A stretch of DNA of 64,000 nt from Beta vulgaris subsp. vulgaris (GCF_026745355.1 NC_079205.1:58828593-58892592); one strand, 5' to 3'; numbered from the stretch's first letter, positions 47,401 through 59,959 are shown. Program-made: numbers and translations. Notes: a model not told the origin generated them from the sequence alone.

Positions 47401-50400
47401 TATGATATATCTTGATACTATACCAACTTACAAAGCGTATGTGCTTCTATATTAGCAATGAACAATCTGAATTGTATAAAGTTGAACACTATTGGCTGAT
47501 TGTTACCTTGTGGCTTATCTGTTCATTTTTAAGTGCTGTACAGTCCTGAATCCTGATTAGCGTTAAAACTTTAGTAAGTGTATCCGTAGTTCCGTATGTG
47601 CATTCTTTGTGTTTCATCTTGATGAATCTGATGCTTATTTCCTACCTATTTCTAGAAGAATCAGAGCCAGAACCTGTCACGCACGCCATCATTGGCATAT
47701 ACGAATTCTCAGTTATCTGGCTTATCTCAAAATGGACAGCCAGCTGTGATGCAGAACTCTTTGCCTCAGCAACAATGGTTCAAGCAAATGCCTGCTATGT
47801 CTGCCCCTGGCTCCCCTTCACTGCGTCTGCAGGCAAGCCAAAGACAGCAACAGTCAGTGGGTCAATCTTCTCAGTTGCAGCAGAGCATGTCCTTAAATTC
47901 CCAGCAATTATCTCAGCTTGTTCAGCAGCAGTCATCTATGGGACATCCTCAGGTGCAGCAAACATCTCAGCAAATGCGACAGCTGCAACAGTCACCATCG
48001 GTGCAGCAACAACAACATCAACAACCATCACAACAACAGCAGCTACAGCAGCAACAACAACAACAACAGCAGCAGCCGCAACTCCTGCAACAACCATCAC
48101 CTATTCAGCAGCAGCTATCTCCAAGGATACAGGGACCACCAGGCCAAAAGTCTTTAAGCTTAACTGGATCACAGCCAGATGCTACTGTATCTGGGACAAC
48201 TACTCCGGGGGGGAGTTCAAGTCAAGGAACAGAAGCAATGAACCAACTCCTTGGGAAAAGAAAGATACAAGACTTAGTTTCCCAGGTGCTGCCTAATTGC
48301 TTTGCTTTATAGATGCATAACATTGCATGCGGTTGGCATTTGGTGAATTTTGTGAAAATTGGAGATTGCATTTCTTATTACATCTATTTTCTCATGTCCT
48401 TGCCAGATGGTAACTCAGTACTTGTGCTGTATTAATAACTAGTCAAAACTGAAGGCTTATTAGTAGAGTAAATGTGGGTTTCACTGATTCAGTATGATGC
48501 AAGACTGACTTAATTACATTACATAACTAGTTCTATTGATTGGTTTTTAAAGTACATGAAGTTAATATAATTTGTTCTTTCTATTGGTTTTTAAAGTAAA
48601 CAATATCTATCAATTTAATTTTCTTTTGAAGCAGATTTTTCCAAGAATTTTTTTGCACAGTCTATTTATGCCCATTCACAGTCGTACCTCGCACTTTGTA
48701 GCCTTGTTTTGACCTCCTATACCTTTTTTCTCCATTAGCTTTGATTTAGATCACAAATCTGCTCATGTTGTTGCAATACTTCTTAGCCATATGGTCCTCA
48801 AATCAGCTTGTTTATTCTCAGGTAGATGCACATGGAAAGCTGGATCCGGAAGTTGAAGATCTCCTTTTAGAAATTGCTGATGACTTCATTGATTCAGTAA
48901 GTTCCACCACCTTTCTAGCTGTTTCATTGAAGCTTTTGACAGAACACACGTATGGCCTTCAATCATGGTTGCGGTTGTGAGCATGTGACGGTTGCGGAGC
49001 TTTACTTTTTTTGGGTTTCATAATGGGCCTGGATTGACTTGTAATCATTTACTGTTGGTGGTATTAGCATATTATTAGCTTGTATTGACAGATATATACC
49101 CTCTCCGCCTCCTGGGTTTGTGCTTTTGTTACCACTGTGTCTTATATTATGTCTGCCTTAGCATTTAATCTTCATTTGTCTTATTACTTTTGCTCCTATT
49201 TGCAGGTGACTACATTTGCATGCAATTTGGCAAAGCATCGAAAATCCTCAACATTAGAATCCAAGGATGTGTTGCTACACCTAGGTATCATTCTATACCT
49301 CTTACAAACTCCCTCAATCCAAGTCTTTTCTATTGCTTTTGACTGTTGATCTCAATTCTTTGGGTGTATGCTTGGAGTAAGTTGTGAGTTAAATCTGCTT
49401 CTTGCTTTCAAATTTGTGATTATTTAGTTTCCTAAAAAGGAACCAAAGAAATACATTGATAAATCTCCTATAGGTTCAGCTGAAACGTGATATTTGGCAT
49501 TAAGTTCTATTTATTGTAATTTTCATTGGAATAGTTAACATTACATTGATATCTAGATTCTAGGGTGACTGACTAATTTGCTTGCCAGTATTGTGCCAAA
49601 TTGCCAATGTACATGTAAGGTAATACTACCTCCGTTTTTTAGTTGTACCATATTCCTGTTTGGTATCTTTTGAGTTTCTTTTACCATTTTCTTTTAGGGA
49701 AAGGTTTTCTCCTCACATTTGATTATTCTAATATTGTCATTAACGGCCAACCTAAATATACACGCCATTTCCTTTGGCCACAACTAAAGAAAGAAAGAGG
49801 AAGTGTAATAAATATTTAATGCTAGAATTAAACAGGGGGAGGAAATGTAATTTCTGTTTTTTCTCTTCTGCCTTCTCTGTAATAGATCTCCGAGATGAAA
49901 AACAGGTGATGACGATCTTCCTTAAACCCTCAAGCTGGGTGAACAGTAATCATGCTGACGAATGTTCCACGCAAAAAAAAAAAAAAAAAAAAAAAATCTT
50001 TCTTGGAACATAATTTATGTTTATTAAATAAATTCTCCATCTACTAGTGTATCTTACTAGAGCTGATGTTGGCATGTCGCCTAATGTTAAGAGTTTCTAT
50101 TGCAGAAAAAAATTGGCATCTGACAATCCCGGGGTACTCGAGTGAAGATAGGAAAAGCAACACCGACAACGTAAGTGCTTGCTTTGCTAATATCTTTTGT
50201 CTGTGAAGCATGCGCGTGCTTATTTTTATCAAATGTGTCAATACACATGGCTACAAGTAATTGTATGCCTTTTTAGGGTCACATGATAGTTAACTTGTGT
50301 GCAAAAGGAGAACAAGTTTACATGAGACGGAGTCTCTGTCTTCCTATGAACTGAAAGAAACTTTGTCAATTAAAGAAAATTTAGAGGGGAAAAATGAGAT

Positions 50401-50812
50401 GTAAAAGAGTTTCAAAAGGCTATCATTGGCATGTTATTACCATTATCGTGAGATAAATTATAAATGTTACGTCATTCTAACATGGTGACATTTGTTGCTT
50501 GCAGCCTTCGTGTGATGCTCACAGAAAGCGCCTCGATATGGTATATATACGTTCATTACATTTATGTAAGTGTATATTGTATACTATATATGTTTCTAAA
50601 TTTTCTTGTGCACATAAATAAAATGCCAGATTCGTGCCCTGATGGAGTCCTCACAGTCGGGGTTCTATCCAAACAATTCTAAAGAAATGGTGAGACAGGG
50701 GATTGGTAACTTACCTAGTGCTAATCACATGATGAAAGCGTCCCCTAGTACAGAGCAACTTGTTGCACAGTCAACTGCTTCTCAAATGCTTCAGCAGATG
50801 ACAAGGTTCTGA
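44406..50812 (+). CDS. TAF12: TFIID/SAGA subunit TAF12
   Basis: Nuclear histone-fold protein of the general transcription factor TFIID (and SAGA), which pairs with TAF4 (or ADA1). Coding exons: 44406-45314, 45809-46003, 47656-48285, 48822-48896, 49206-49284, 50106-50170, 50505-50540, 50630-50812. All junctions are GT-AG and in frame, giving 723 aa. Residues 1 to about 560 are low-complexity and very Gln-rich, with long CAA/CAG runs. The histone fold is at about 566-632: [74 protein letters not shown]. It is followed by the conserved [15 protein letters not shown]. Resembles Arabidopsis TAF12b/EER4, which has a role in ethylene responses; whether this copy is the a or b form is not resolved. 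Confidence 0.94.
49626..49805. mobile_element. Stowaway-like MITE in TAF12 intron 5
   Basis: Ends CTACCTCCGTTTTTTAGTTG and CAACTAAAGAAAGAAAGAGG are imperfect inverted repeats. TA flanks at 49624-49625 and 49806-49807. 180 bp. A 23-base A-run follows at about 49974-49996. Confidence 0.6.
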
Positions 50813-53800
50813 TTGATCACCCCCTTTTGTCTTTTCAGCTACAAGTGGGTGTACATTTTTGGTTAGTATTCTTTCTCCTATATCTTAGTCAAACTGCTTG
50901 AATTCTTGAACAATCATGTGAATAATATTCATTTGCTTTTGGCTTCCGTTGCTGTTATATCCCTCTCTTCTACTGATATCAAGTCATATATGATTCCCCA
51001 TATATTAGTCGAACCTTTGCAGTTAGGGGAAAGAGGCGGAGTTATTGTTGTGTTCGACGGTCTGACCCAACATCTCTGTTCAGAGCACTGCTAAGACCCA
51101 AACTGAGGACAGGCCAAATTAGAGGAAATCAGGAAAACATAGCATTGTGATTTGCTTAATTCAGAGTAAACCAACCAAATAAAGGTTCTCACACTTTGGA
51201 GGTGGTGAGAGTTCTACCAGTACAAGTTCTTACGAACCACTTTTCTGAATGAGCCTTTCCCTTCCTACATCAATGCAAGTTATTACAATTGAAATCTAGT
51301 TCTCCCACTACATCTCTCTACACCTTAGTAGCACACAGCCACACACTAAGATGCCTTCCGAACGATGCAATAAATGCTTTTGTTGATCCCCAAGCAATAT
51401 TCTTCCAGCATTACCTCATTTAACCAGTGACATCTTTGCGCTCCATTCCCTCTGCTTTCTTTCTCTTTCTCCTAGCATACATGTACAAGAGAGGGGGTGC
51501 CTGTGAGGTCTTGGCAACCACTTAACGTTTAATGTTTTTTTCCTCAACTTTTATGTTCTTTTTGGTAAGTAGCCAACTTTTGAGGATTTCTGTATAGATA
51601 TAACTATCAAAGTTTTTACCTATTTCTTGCGACTTTTCCTTCTTTTGGTCTAAACCATTCGATCGTCAGACCGTTAGACTCTCTTTCTGAGGACTTTGCC
51701 ATAGACGAGTCCCTCGACCTCTCCCAACTTCATCTTAAATCCTCATAATCCCTACTCTCCACTTTTCTTATTGGTGCATTTTTTGATCAACATTGCACAA
51801 ACTAACATGGTCAAGTTTCCCTTGTCTTATTTCTATATTTGCAACTTGAGTCTTCCTTTGAATGTCCTCGTGTCGAATTCATGCCTTTAAGTGTTTTCAC
51901 ACACCCATCTCTAACATACGCATCTCTGCAACATCCATCTCTAACATATGCATGTCTGCAACTTCCATCTTCTTAATATGCTAGATGCCCAACTTTTCAA
52001 CCCCTATAATAGCGCTGGTCTAATAAGAGTACGATAGAATTTTTCCTTTAATCTTACAGGTGCTCTACAGCCGCAGAGTATGCCCCAGTTGCAGCTCTGC
52101 ACAGTCTCCATTAAAGTTGCTGCTCTCCATTTACGCCACCCAGACTCTAGTTTTTTGCTAGTCACATCTTGGTTAATCTCTACATTCCACTGAAAGATTA
52201 ACCCAAGGTGCTTGCAGCCAAGGCCGTTTAATAGGGCATTTAAAGCTACCTACGGCACAAGGCCCCACTTTTTAAAGGGCCTGAAAGTCTTAAATTAAAT
52301 GTTTGTTTTAGTCATATTGTTCAAATCCGAGCTTTATTTTGTCTAAAATATTTTAATAATTATTTTTTGGCCTTTGGGAAATTTCCTCAGATAACCCTGA
52401 GGTTTGGCGTAATTCCCAAATTACCCCCCACATTTGGGGAATTCCTGAGGTCATCTTGTATTCTTACCAAATTACCCCCACATTTGGAGAATTCCTCAGA
52501 TATCACTTTTAGTGTTTGGTCACCACTTCTAACTGAATCACTTTGTTTTTGGAGCAGAGTGCACTTTGAGAACAGAACAACCTGGAAACAGCAATTGCCA
52601 CCAATGACCCTTGTTTAACACAACAGAACTTGGAACTCCCACTCTCACCTATTGATACGTTAACTGGATTAGAAAAATGACTTTGTCATGCTGATTATCA
52701 GATTTTTTCAATTCTATGGAATAGACAAATCCTGCATCCAATTTAGCAGATAATAAGGGGGATCTGACCAATTCCTCATGGTCCTGCATTCCAGTTTAAC
52801 TGTTCAAGTATTAATGTGCAACCTGGTATTAGTGGCCTCCTATCTTCTTTATACTATTCAATTTGTATCAGTGATTATAGATTTTAAAAAAAATTATACT
52901 GCTGTCTTACCCCATTTAATTTATGGCCATCACTTGTACACCTTGTTATTGGGTGGCTTGGTACCTAATACAGCACTCGAGCTAACAACTGGTCACATTT
53001 TTAACGGGCTAAATCCTGCTGAGCTTTGCGGGTTGCAAGCCGATAACCAGGGGGCCAATAGAGAAATAAGGATGTAGGAAAGAGGAGAGAAAGTGAAGGG
53101 AGCGGATGTAGAAACTAAAGCATACATGAAACTTTTTACCATATCTTTTCTCTTTTATGAAATAATTGGGTTACGATTTGGCCCTCTATCGACTCTTCCA
53201 AATAGGTTCTATCCAAATAAAACTGTTTAACTTAACCCTACCCTTATGAACATTAACCAAGCCTGATCTCTAGTGGGTAAAGAAAGTATTTTTCTTGTTT
53301 AATTGTGTGTATATTAATTTCCAGGACACTTGAATATCTTCAGCATCAATTATATGTATCAATGTTTCGTGATAAGTATCATTTACATCCTCTTTGTTTG
53401 TAGGTTGGAGAAAGTGTGAGGGGTACAGATCTGCACAGCTAGGCGATTCTCAATAAATGGAAAACGCTAGGAAGTGCGTAATAGGATACTAACTGATTAT
53501 TGAGCAGAGACATGTAAGGAGTTTCTTTTTAATTTATCCTCTGTATATTATTGTGGAAAATGATGTTGTGAGAAGGTTTGTTTGCAAACACCATAGCTAT
53601 TTAGTTTGTGCTTTTTACACCATGCTGTAATTTTATTTTCATTCGCGAGTGGAGGTTGCATTTTATGAATGAATTGTGTAATACAAACATTTCACTATTG
53701 TTTTTGTCCTCAACAAAGTTATAAATAGGTGATTTTTGTTTACTGTGCAACATTGGAAGCCTTTTTGCCCTCTCTACACCATTCTGATATTGTCATATGA

Positions 53801-54131
53801 TCTTATGATTGAATGCTGTTAGTTATAGGTAAAGATTGAAGTGAGGACTGATGGGAGAAAAAAAACACCAGTTGATTATATTACTGTGTCATATTCCTAG
53901 ATTTGGAATCTAATTAGTAGCATTTTTTATGTTTGCAACTTCAAAGTATTCAAGAAGGAAAGAAGGAAACAAACAACATAAACTTAAGACTTCATATTAT
54001 ACATTACCACAGAATACCTCAATTACAGATGCCTATGTTGAAAATTTACAAAAACATCTGCATAGTTAACAAGTAAAAAGAGGTTACATACTGGTGACTG
54101 CAACACAAAACTATCAAACCAGTAAAACGGA
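50813..54131. other. TAF12 3' flank and repeat-rich spacer
   Basis: Contains a degraded LINE (51740-52205) and imperfect repeats of about 60 bp with ATTACCCCCACATTTGG words near 52370-52510. The sequence near 53404-53500 follows a TTTGTAG acceptor-like site and may be a distal 3'UTR exon of TAF12. No further gene supported. Confidence 0.45.
51740..52205 (-). pseudogene. Degraded LINE reverse transcriptase, C-terminal part
   Basis: The minus-strand reading gives W-KWRAATLMETVQ..., then VRLKEKFYRTLIRPALL and further downstream AYVRDGC-like residues. This is the pattern of plant non-LTR reverse transcriptase C-termini (WRAATG-VLCD, LKGKFYRTAIRPA, AEMRMLRWM), broken by stops and frameshifts. Edges are approximate. 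5'-truncated LINE relics like this are common in plants. Confidence 0.65.
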
Positions 54132-55256
54132 CTAACTTTGTGCTTCTAGGAAGGCATGGAAATCCATTTGGATATCTTTCTCTTTATCCTTGTCCTTGTT
54201 CTCGCCATTGTCCTCATCATTATCGAACACGAATGCAGCTGTTACCGGAGATTGCATGTCGCTAACGCTACACCTTAGCAGCTCCACTGGCAAATCAAAG
54301 AAGAGGTTTGCTGATTCTCCCTCTTCAAGCTCCAACGAGGATGTTGAGGCCCATGATCCACACTCAAACTTCTCTAATGAGACTCTCCTCGATATTGCCA
54401 TAGGTTCGGTCTTAGATGATGCTTGTGTCATTGTTGATGTAGATGAGATGGATCTTACAGTCTTCCCCTTCCCCCTAGGAAGAAAAAGACACAACTTCCC
54501 ACATTTAAATTTATCCTCCTGAAAATTTGGGTCTCTACTTTTGCTCTTTTTCATCGTACTATGATGGCGATCTACATTGCCTGGCCCTAATGGCGGCTTG
54601 GAGAAACCGCCATACTTATTACTATTATTATTATTACTACTATTAATGCTACTACCATGATCTCTTCTCGGATTTTGGCCAGATTTTTCGAGCCAGAGAT
54701 CAAAGTCATCTGTAGGACCGCTAGTTCTCCCCTCACCAAGAGACTTGCTCTTCCTTGTGTTAGCCTCCGCCATTTCAAGGTGTGAATCATCCATCACAGA
54801 ATGTATCCTCGAAAGATTATTTCGTGAAGCAGCAGCAGCATGCTGGTCATTATTCTTGTGATCAATCTTCTTAGACGCACTTTCTGGGGATGAGGAGGTG
54901 GAGCTGGGGAGGCTCGTGCTCACAAACTTGAGCTTCGGAGGTGGTGCAGGTAGTGGTGGATTGTTATGGCCCAAACCTTTATTAGGATTAGTAGGAGGAG
55001 AAACTAGCCGAAAGCTAGCTTGCCTTATTGTGCTTGACCCTTGTAAGGAAATAGGATCAACTGAAATTTGTCTCTCCTTTTGGGAGTTGTCCTTTGTTAG
55101 AACAGCTCTAGGAGGCTCTATAGCAAAGAACTCGGTCCCCTTTTCGTTATCGATTGTCATGAAAATTCCGGCCTCATCGTCGCTGAAGTTGCTGCCGTTG
55201 GAGTACCGAGCACTATCGCCTTTTGTGGGTATGACAGAAGAAGGAGAAGGATGCAT
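54132..55256 (-). CDS. Uncharacterised plant protein with KFECGSW motif
   Basis: 374 aa in one exon; I do not recognise its function. Mostly disordered: Ser/Asn/Pro-rich, with LPAPPPKLKF near 105 and an Asn run near 215. Short ordered islands look conserved: DDFDLWLEKSGQNP near 185, KFKCGKLCLFLPRGKGK near 250-267, RRVSLEKFECGSWASTSS near 290-307, and FFDLPVELLRCSVSDMQSPV near 320-340. The end is acidic and Lys-rich (ENKDKDKEKD). No signal peptide or membrane segment is evident. The pattern recalls a family of short plant proteins with basic CGLF..LPGFGK and FDLP.EL.. blocks that I cannot name firmly. A TTTTTTCAG acceptor-like site 20 bases before the ATG could mark a 5'UTR intron. The opposite-strand frames here are shadows. 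Confidence 0.78.
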   Translation of the reverse strand: MHPSPSSVIPTKGDSARYSNGSNFSDDEAGIFMTIDNEKGTEFFAIEPPRAVLTKDNSQKERQISVDPISLQGSSTIRQASFRLVSPPTNPNKGLGHNNPPLPAPPPKLKFVSTSLPSSTSSSPESASKKIDHKNNDQHAAAASRNNLSRIHSVMDDSHLEMAEANTRKSKSLGEGRTSGPTDDFDLWLEKSGQNPRRDHGSSINSSNNNNSNKYGGFSKPPLGPGNVDRHHSTMKKSKSRDPNFQEDKFKCGKLCLFLPRGKGKTVRSISSTSTMTQASSKTEPMAISRRVSLEKFECGSWASTSSLELEEGESANLFFDLPVELLRCSVSDMQSPVTAAFVFDNDEDNGENKDKDKEKDIQMDFHAFLEAQS

Positions 55257-56606
55257 ATTGGTGTGTTTATTGTGTCTGAAAAAAATGTACTAGTACCACA
55301 ATTATTACATGAAGATGAGATACAAGTATGACAATGTAGAAAATTAAAAAGATGCAAGGTAGAGAAGAATATGTATGTAATGACTTTATTTGTAACAACG
55401 TGCATACCATATTGTTTCATTGCCAAAATAGTGATTTCCATGTCTTGCCGGCTGATATAATTAAGAAATTAATTAGTTTAGAGTTTACATTTTCTAGTAG
55501 TTTGACATGGAAAAATATGCTATTTTTCATTAGATGAAGTCAACTTAGTACTAGTATATAGTAGTAGTAACTAGGTGTTGGTCTTTGCTGGCAATCAATT
55601 TAATTTATTTATGGTTGAGTACCTCTAAGTTTTAGACAAGAGTTCTATGAACTAGTAAATGATATATACCTAAATAAGGAAAAAGAATTCCAAACTTGCC
55701 AAATATGGTACTTTATTAGTTGGATAGTAGATTTATTTCAGATGATATAGAAGACATGAATTGGTCTTTCTGTATGTCTTGTTTCTTGTAGCACTATGTG
55801 AGTTTATCATCCCATATATTGAAATGGGAAAGACACCTATTTGTATGAATTTTGTACGGTTGTTGTTTGGCATAGAGATTAGAAGATATAGTAAAAACGA
55901 AACGGTGGTTGTTCATGTGGCGAATGGTTGTTATTAGTAATGCGTCTTAAGAGCAACAACAATGGTGAACATTAAGGACCCGTCTGTTATTAGGAAAAAA
56001 ATTGGAGCTTGTTGCTTGGCCAATGCGGTAAATGGAGAGTATTTTCCCATATTCGATAATGGACAACTTGTCTAATATCATGGCATTTTCGTAATTTTAC
56101 TAGCAACTTGGTAGAATTCAATATAATACACCATTATTCACTTGATATGATAAGATGCAGCCAAAATATTATATAGTAGCCAATTGATATGATAAGATGG
56201 TATCAAGATATAATATATTAGTCATCTAAAGTATCAACTAGATTTCAAGTAATAAATCCCAAATTAAAATATATAAAAATAATATTTTTATAATTTATAA
56301 AAAAAATTGGCCCAAGAAGTAAACACAAAAGTAACGTTGCTAGAAATATAAGAGTTTGTCCATTCAAAAAAAAAAAAGAAATATAAGAGTTTGGAGCTAT
56401 GGTATTATAGGTGACCATTTTTTTGAACCATGTTTTAAAGGGACAGGTTAGATCAAGGTTAATGTTCACAAGGTCCCAAATTTTCTTCGCACTAGCTAGG
56501 ACACAAACGCAAGATATGGTCCATATCTTCATGCTCAGTTTGGCAAAAGGAACAATGGTCGGGGAAGGTTCTGATCGTATAATTAATATTGTTATTTGTT
56601 AACCAA
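55257..56606. other. Upstream region of the minus-strand gene
   Basis: AT-rich. The part next to 55256 should hold the promoter and 5'UTR of the minus-strand gene. No other gene or clear transposon end seen. Confidence 0.5.
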
Positions 56607-56722
56607 TGATGTTTTGGCCTAGTAGTTAAGATTGAGGTGTTGTGAACGATAGGTCATAGGTTCGAATCTCCCTCCCATTCTTTGTACTTTGTACTGCCTT
56701 CGTGGCTCGTATAGATGGTGTA
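56607..56722 (+). mobile_element. tRNA-derived SINE, older copy
   Basis: A box TGGCCTAGTAGTTAAG (56615-56630) and B box GGTTCGAATCTC (56659-56670), followed by CATTCTTTGTA and GCCTTCGTGGCTC. It is the same family as the copy at 61004-61120, with many substitutions and no clear duplication. Confidence 0.72.
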
Positions 56723-56739
56723 CCGGCAAAGCGTGGATT

Positions 56740-57000
56740 ATGCACTAGGGTGCACAATGTTCATTGTGCACCCAAAAAGAACATACCATTTATATAAAAG
56801 AACACGAGCTTTTTTCAATAATTTTTCTACTTTAAAAAAATACACACGGCTTAAAATTAAAGAACGTGTAAATTTATATTTATAAACGAACAAAGGTTAT
56901 AATGAAAAGAACATATAGTAAATGAACATCTACACTTAAGGTAAAGGCACGTACACCTTTTTAATTTAAATTTGAAAAGGGAATTTGTAGTTGCAAAATT
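56740..57000 (+). repeat. Hairpin plus GAACAT-repeat element, related family
   Basis: GGGTGCACAATG/CATTGTGCACCC inverted repeats (near 56753-56780) form a hairpin. This is followed by spaced AAAGAACAT/AAAGAACACG words in AT-rich DNA. The design resembles the elements at 17646-18310 and 35849-36724. Confidence 0.5.
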
Positions 57001-57056
57001 AAGGAAACAAATAACAATAATTTTTTAAAATTATAGACTCTAAAAATGAGTTAAGT

Positions 57057-57078
57057 ATACTTTAGGGCCCTAAAGTAT
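57057..57078. repeat. Perfect 22-bp palindrome upstream of the MuDR relic
   Basis: ACTTTAGGGCCCTAAAGT with two more paired bases on each side. It may mark a transposon terminus; GGG/CCC-containing ends are common in plant DNA transposons. No partner was found. Confidence 0.5.
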
Positions 57079-58201
57079 GGGTGTAGTTGCAGTTTACTCA
57101 CTAAACTTGCAAAAGTTGCAAGTCACTCACTCATACAAGTATTCCGGTGGTATTGACGGTACAAATACGTATTCCGGTTAACTCACTAAACTTTCTAAAT
57201 AATTTGCACATGAAACGAGGCGCTGTTATCAAGGAAGTAATTGATGATTTATTTTGCCGCCTTTTCTAATCTCTTTTACCAAGGTGAGTGTACTTCCTAA
57301 GCTTGCCTTACATTTCAATGGAGTCTCTGATGAACTAAAAAAACCCACAAAACTTTTATCTTCTTCTTCCAAAATTCTCTCTTATTTTTTCTTAATCTCT
57401 GATAATGGCGAACAATGACGGCAACTGGAATCTCGTATACTCTGTTTGGCTATTTTTTTAAGTAATTGTGCTTAAATTTGATAAATTTTTTTTATGTAAT
57501 TGGGTAATGTGTCGAATTATTTGTTTATTTGTATTTTATTTAAATATAATACTGTTGATTATGTTAATGTTGTTGATAGCATGTTTTTTTGTGAGTTTCT
57601 AATTTTTACTAGTTTTTTGGTAGGATTTGGGGGTTCAATGCATGTCATATGAAACATGTTTTCAAATGATTTTGTTTAAATATGTGACGATGTTGTAGAT
57701 ATACCTTTTTGTTATTCTCAATTTTATTTGGTTAGGCTTGGATTTCAAATTCCATTGTTGATGATGGTTTTGTTGAAGCATTTTTTTGGGTCTAGCTTCC
57801 CTTAGTTGTTATTAATTATGTTAATGAAGTAGCTATCTGATGATGATGATGTATAAAACTCTTGATTGAATTTTGGTATCTGTAGGTCTTATTTAGTATC
57901 CTTTTCTTACCATTTTTTTTAGTGTGACAAAGAGTGAAGTTCATTTTGGGCTCTTTGTCACTACTGTGACAAGATTTGATGTGTTAGGTTTGATAATCAA
58001 CAGTTATCTATGTAATGTGTTGATCATGTTGACCATAATGTAAGTTTCTTATGAATGTGAATGAAAGTATGACTTGTTTAACATCTCTTTGATTATGCTT
58101 TGTTAAGTACAACTTATGTGTGTGTTATGCAACTAATATGTTGATGATTTGCACTTTACTTGAGTTATTTCTGTTGTCAATGTCATTCTTTATTTGTACA
58201 G

Positions 58202-59499
58202 GAATGGAATTGAATCCCTGTATTGTTCATCATGGGGGATCATGGGAAATGGAGAATGAACTGGTTTATATTGGTGGTGATGTGAAGATGTTTCAGGATT
58301 TATGTAATTATGTCACTTTGTCTGATGTGAAGAATATGATCAGTAGCTTGGGTTACAACAATATTGTCAAGCTTCACTACTTAGATCCTAGGAAAGAACT
58401 CAGCAATGGGCCGGGGTTAGGTTTTTGGGATATGAGATCGAGTAACTTGTTTGATCCCTTTCTTGCACTTTTGTTAAAGCACAAGGTCATACATGTTTAC
58501 ACAGAGCATGATGACACCTTGATTACAAACCCTGTTGTAAACCTAGAGTCAGACCATGTTGTTAACCTAGACTCAGAACATGATGTTAACCTAAACCTAA
58601 AGACAACCACCTCTTTTCTGCATCTACTTAATTCTGTTCAGATTCCCACTGTTATTGATCTTGAGGGAGGTACAGTTGCTGAGTTAGACATTGATTATGA
58701 CCCCTCAGGTACTGATGAGGATGATGTTGAAGTGGTAATTGCTAGGGATAGGGTAAGAGATGATTGCTTGACACAAAAGTCATTTGAGGAGGAGTTGGAG
58801 ATGTTGAGGAGATTAGCTTATGGCAAGGGGAAAGAACTTCAATTTTGTAATGATTTTGAAGGTGATAGTGACTTAGACAACCCTAGTGAATCAGATGATG
58901 AGGATTGTGGCTTTTTAACAGCACCTGATGAATCATCCCAAATCCTAAAAAAGGACAGGTTGTTAGAAGGTGGTCACTACAGTAGGGAGTCAACATTTCA
59001 TGTTGGTCAGATATTTGAGAATGCAAAAACTTTTAGGAAGGCTATTGTGAACTATGCTATTGATATTGGAAGGGACATTCCATTTCATAGGAATGACAAA
59101 GACAGAGTTGGTGCACATTGTGCCAATAAGGACAAAGGTTGTCCATGGAAAATATGGGCATCATGGGATAGAGGTAAGAAAAATTTCATCGTCAAAACTT
59201 TGGTTGCTGGTCACACATGTGGGAGATCTTCCAAATTGAGGAAGATGACAACAACTTGGTTTGCTTCTAAGTACCAAACCAAGTTCAAAGTAAATCCCTA
59301 GATGAAGTTGGATGAAATAATGGAGACTGTTTGGCAGGAATGGGGCATTAGGATAAGCAAATTCATGGCTTTCAGAGCTAGAAGAAAAGGTCAAGCATTA
59401 ATTGTGGGTGAGTACAAAGAACAGTATGTCTTACTGCCTAGGTATGCTGCTGAGATTCTAAGAAGTAACCCAAACAACACAATCAAGATCCTTATGAGG
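58202..59499 (+). pseudogene. MuDR (MULE) transposase, N-terminal part, interrupted
   Basis: The N-terminal PB1-like domain of plant MULE proteins starts after a TTTGTACAG acceptor: MELNPCIVHHGGSWEMENEL, YIGGDVKM, then GPGLGFWDM. An acidic linker follows. The MuDR DNA-binding domain runs from about 58980: STFHVGQIFENAKTFRKAIV, NYAIDIGRDIPFHRNDKDRV, GAHCANKDKGCPWKIWASWD, HTCGRSSKLRKM. An in-frame TAG (59299-59301) splits it from the continuing MKLDEIMETVWQEWGIRIS. The catalytic DDE region and zinc finger are missing, because the frame runs into unrelated sequence at about 59500. An upstream ATG at 57405 (MANNDGNWNL) may be a first exon, but the phases do not join by simple splicing. A dead transposase fragment. 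Confidence 0.85.
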
Positions 59500-59504
59500 T
59501 ACAG

Positions 59505-59850
59505 TTGCCGGGGTCATCATCCGCGACTCACAAGGCAACGTCCTCAAAGCATGCACATACAACCTCAGAACGGCTCAGATCTTCATAGCTGAAACAAAAC
59601 TCTTCAAAAAGGTATCATCCTTGCTATTCAAATCGGAATAATAAATCTTTACTTAGAAGGAGACAATATACGTGTTATCAACGCGATTCAAGGCTATTAG
59701 ACACCACCATGGCATATTGCCAACATCATAAAAGACATCCAAGAGCTTCTAACATCATTCTCCCACTGGGGCATCCAACACATCTATAGAAAGGCAAACA
59801 AAGTGGCAGACTAGATTGCGAATGTTGATCATTTGATTGATGCACCTTTT
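59505..59850 (+). pseudogene. Degraded RNase H (RVT_3-type) domain from a LINE
   Basis: Two frames give GVIIRDSQGNVLKACTYNLR with AQIFIAET, then after a frameshift GIILAIQIGIINLYLEGDN, IRVINAIQGY, and HIYRKANKVAD. This is the plant RNase H-like pattern (IRD..G, AE.., EGDN..VI.AI, R.AN..AD) with at least two stops. It abuts the MULE relic, suggesting that a truncated LINE or gene fragment landed there. The following TTATATTAAAAAAAA tract may be the LINE tail. Confidence 0.68.
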
Positions 59851-59959
59851 ATTATTCAAGATTGTACTATTTCGGCTTTACACTCAATCATTGTAAACGA
59901 TATATTAGGACCACCCCTCGTGTGGCTCCTTATATTCTTTTTTCTTACCTTATATTAAA

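Noticed and set aside
47598..48296. 232-aa Ala/Thr-rich open frame
   Set aside because: It is a shifted reading of the CAA/CAG-rich TAF12 exon 3.
54190..55293. Plus-strand open frames
   Set aside because: They are antisense shadows of the minus-strand gene at 54132-55256.
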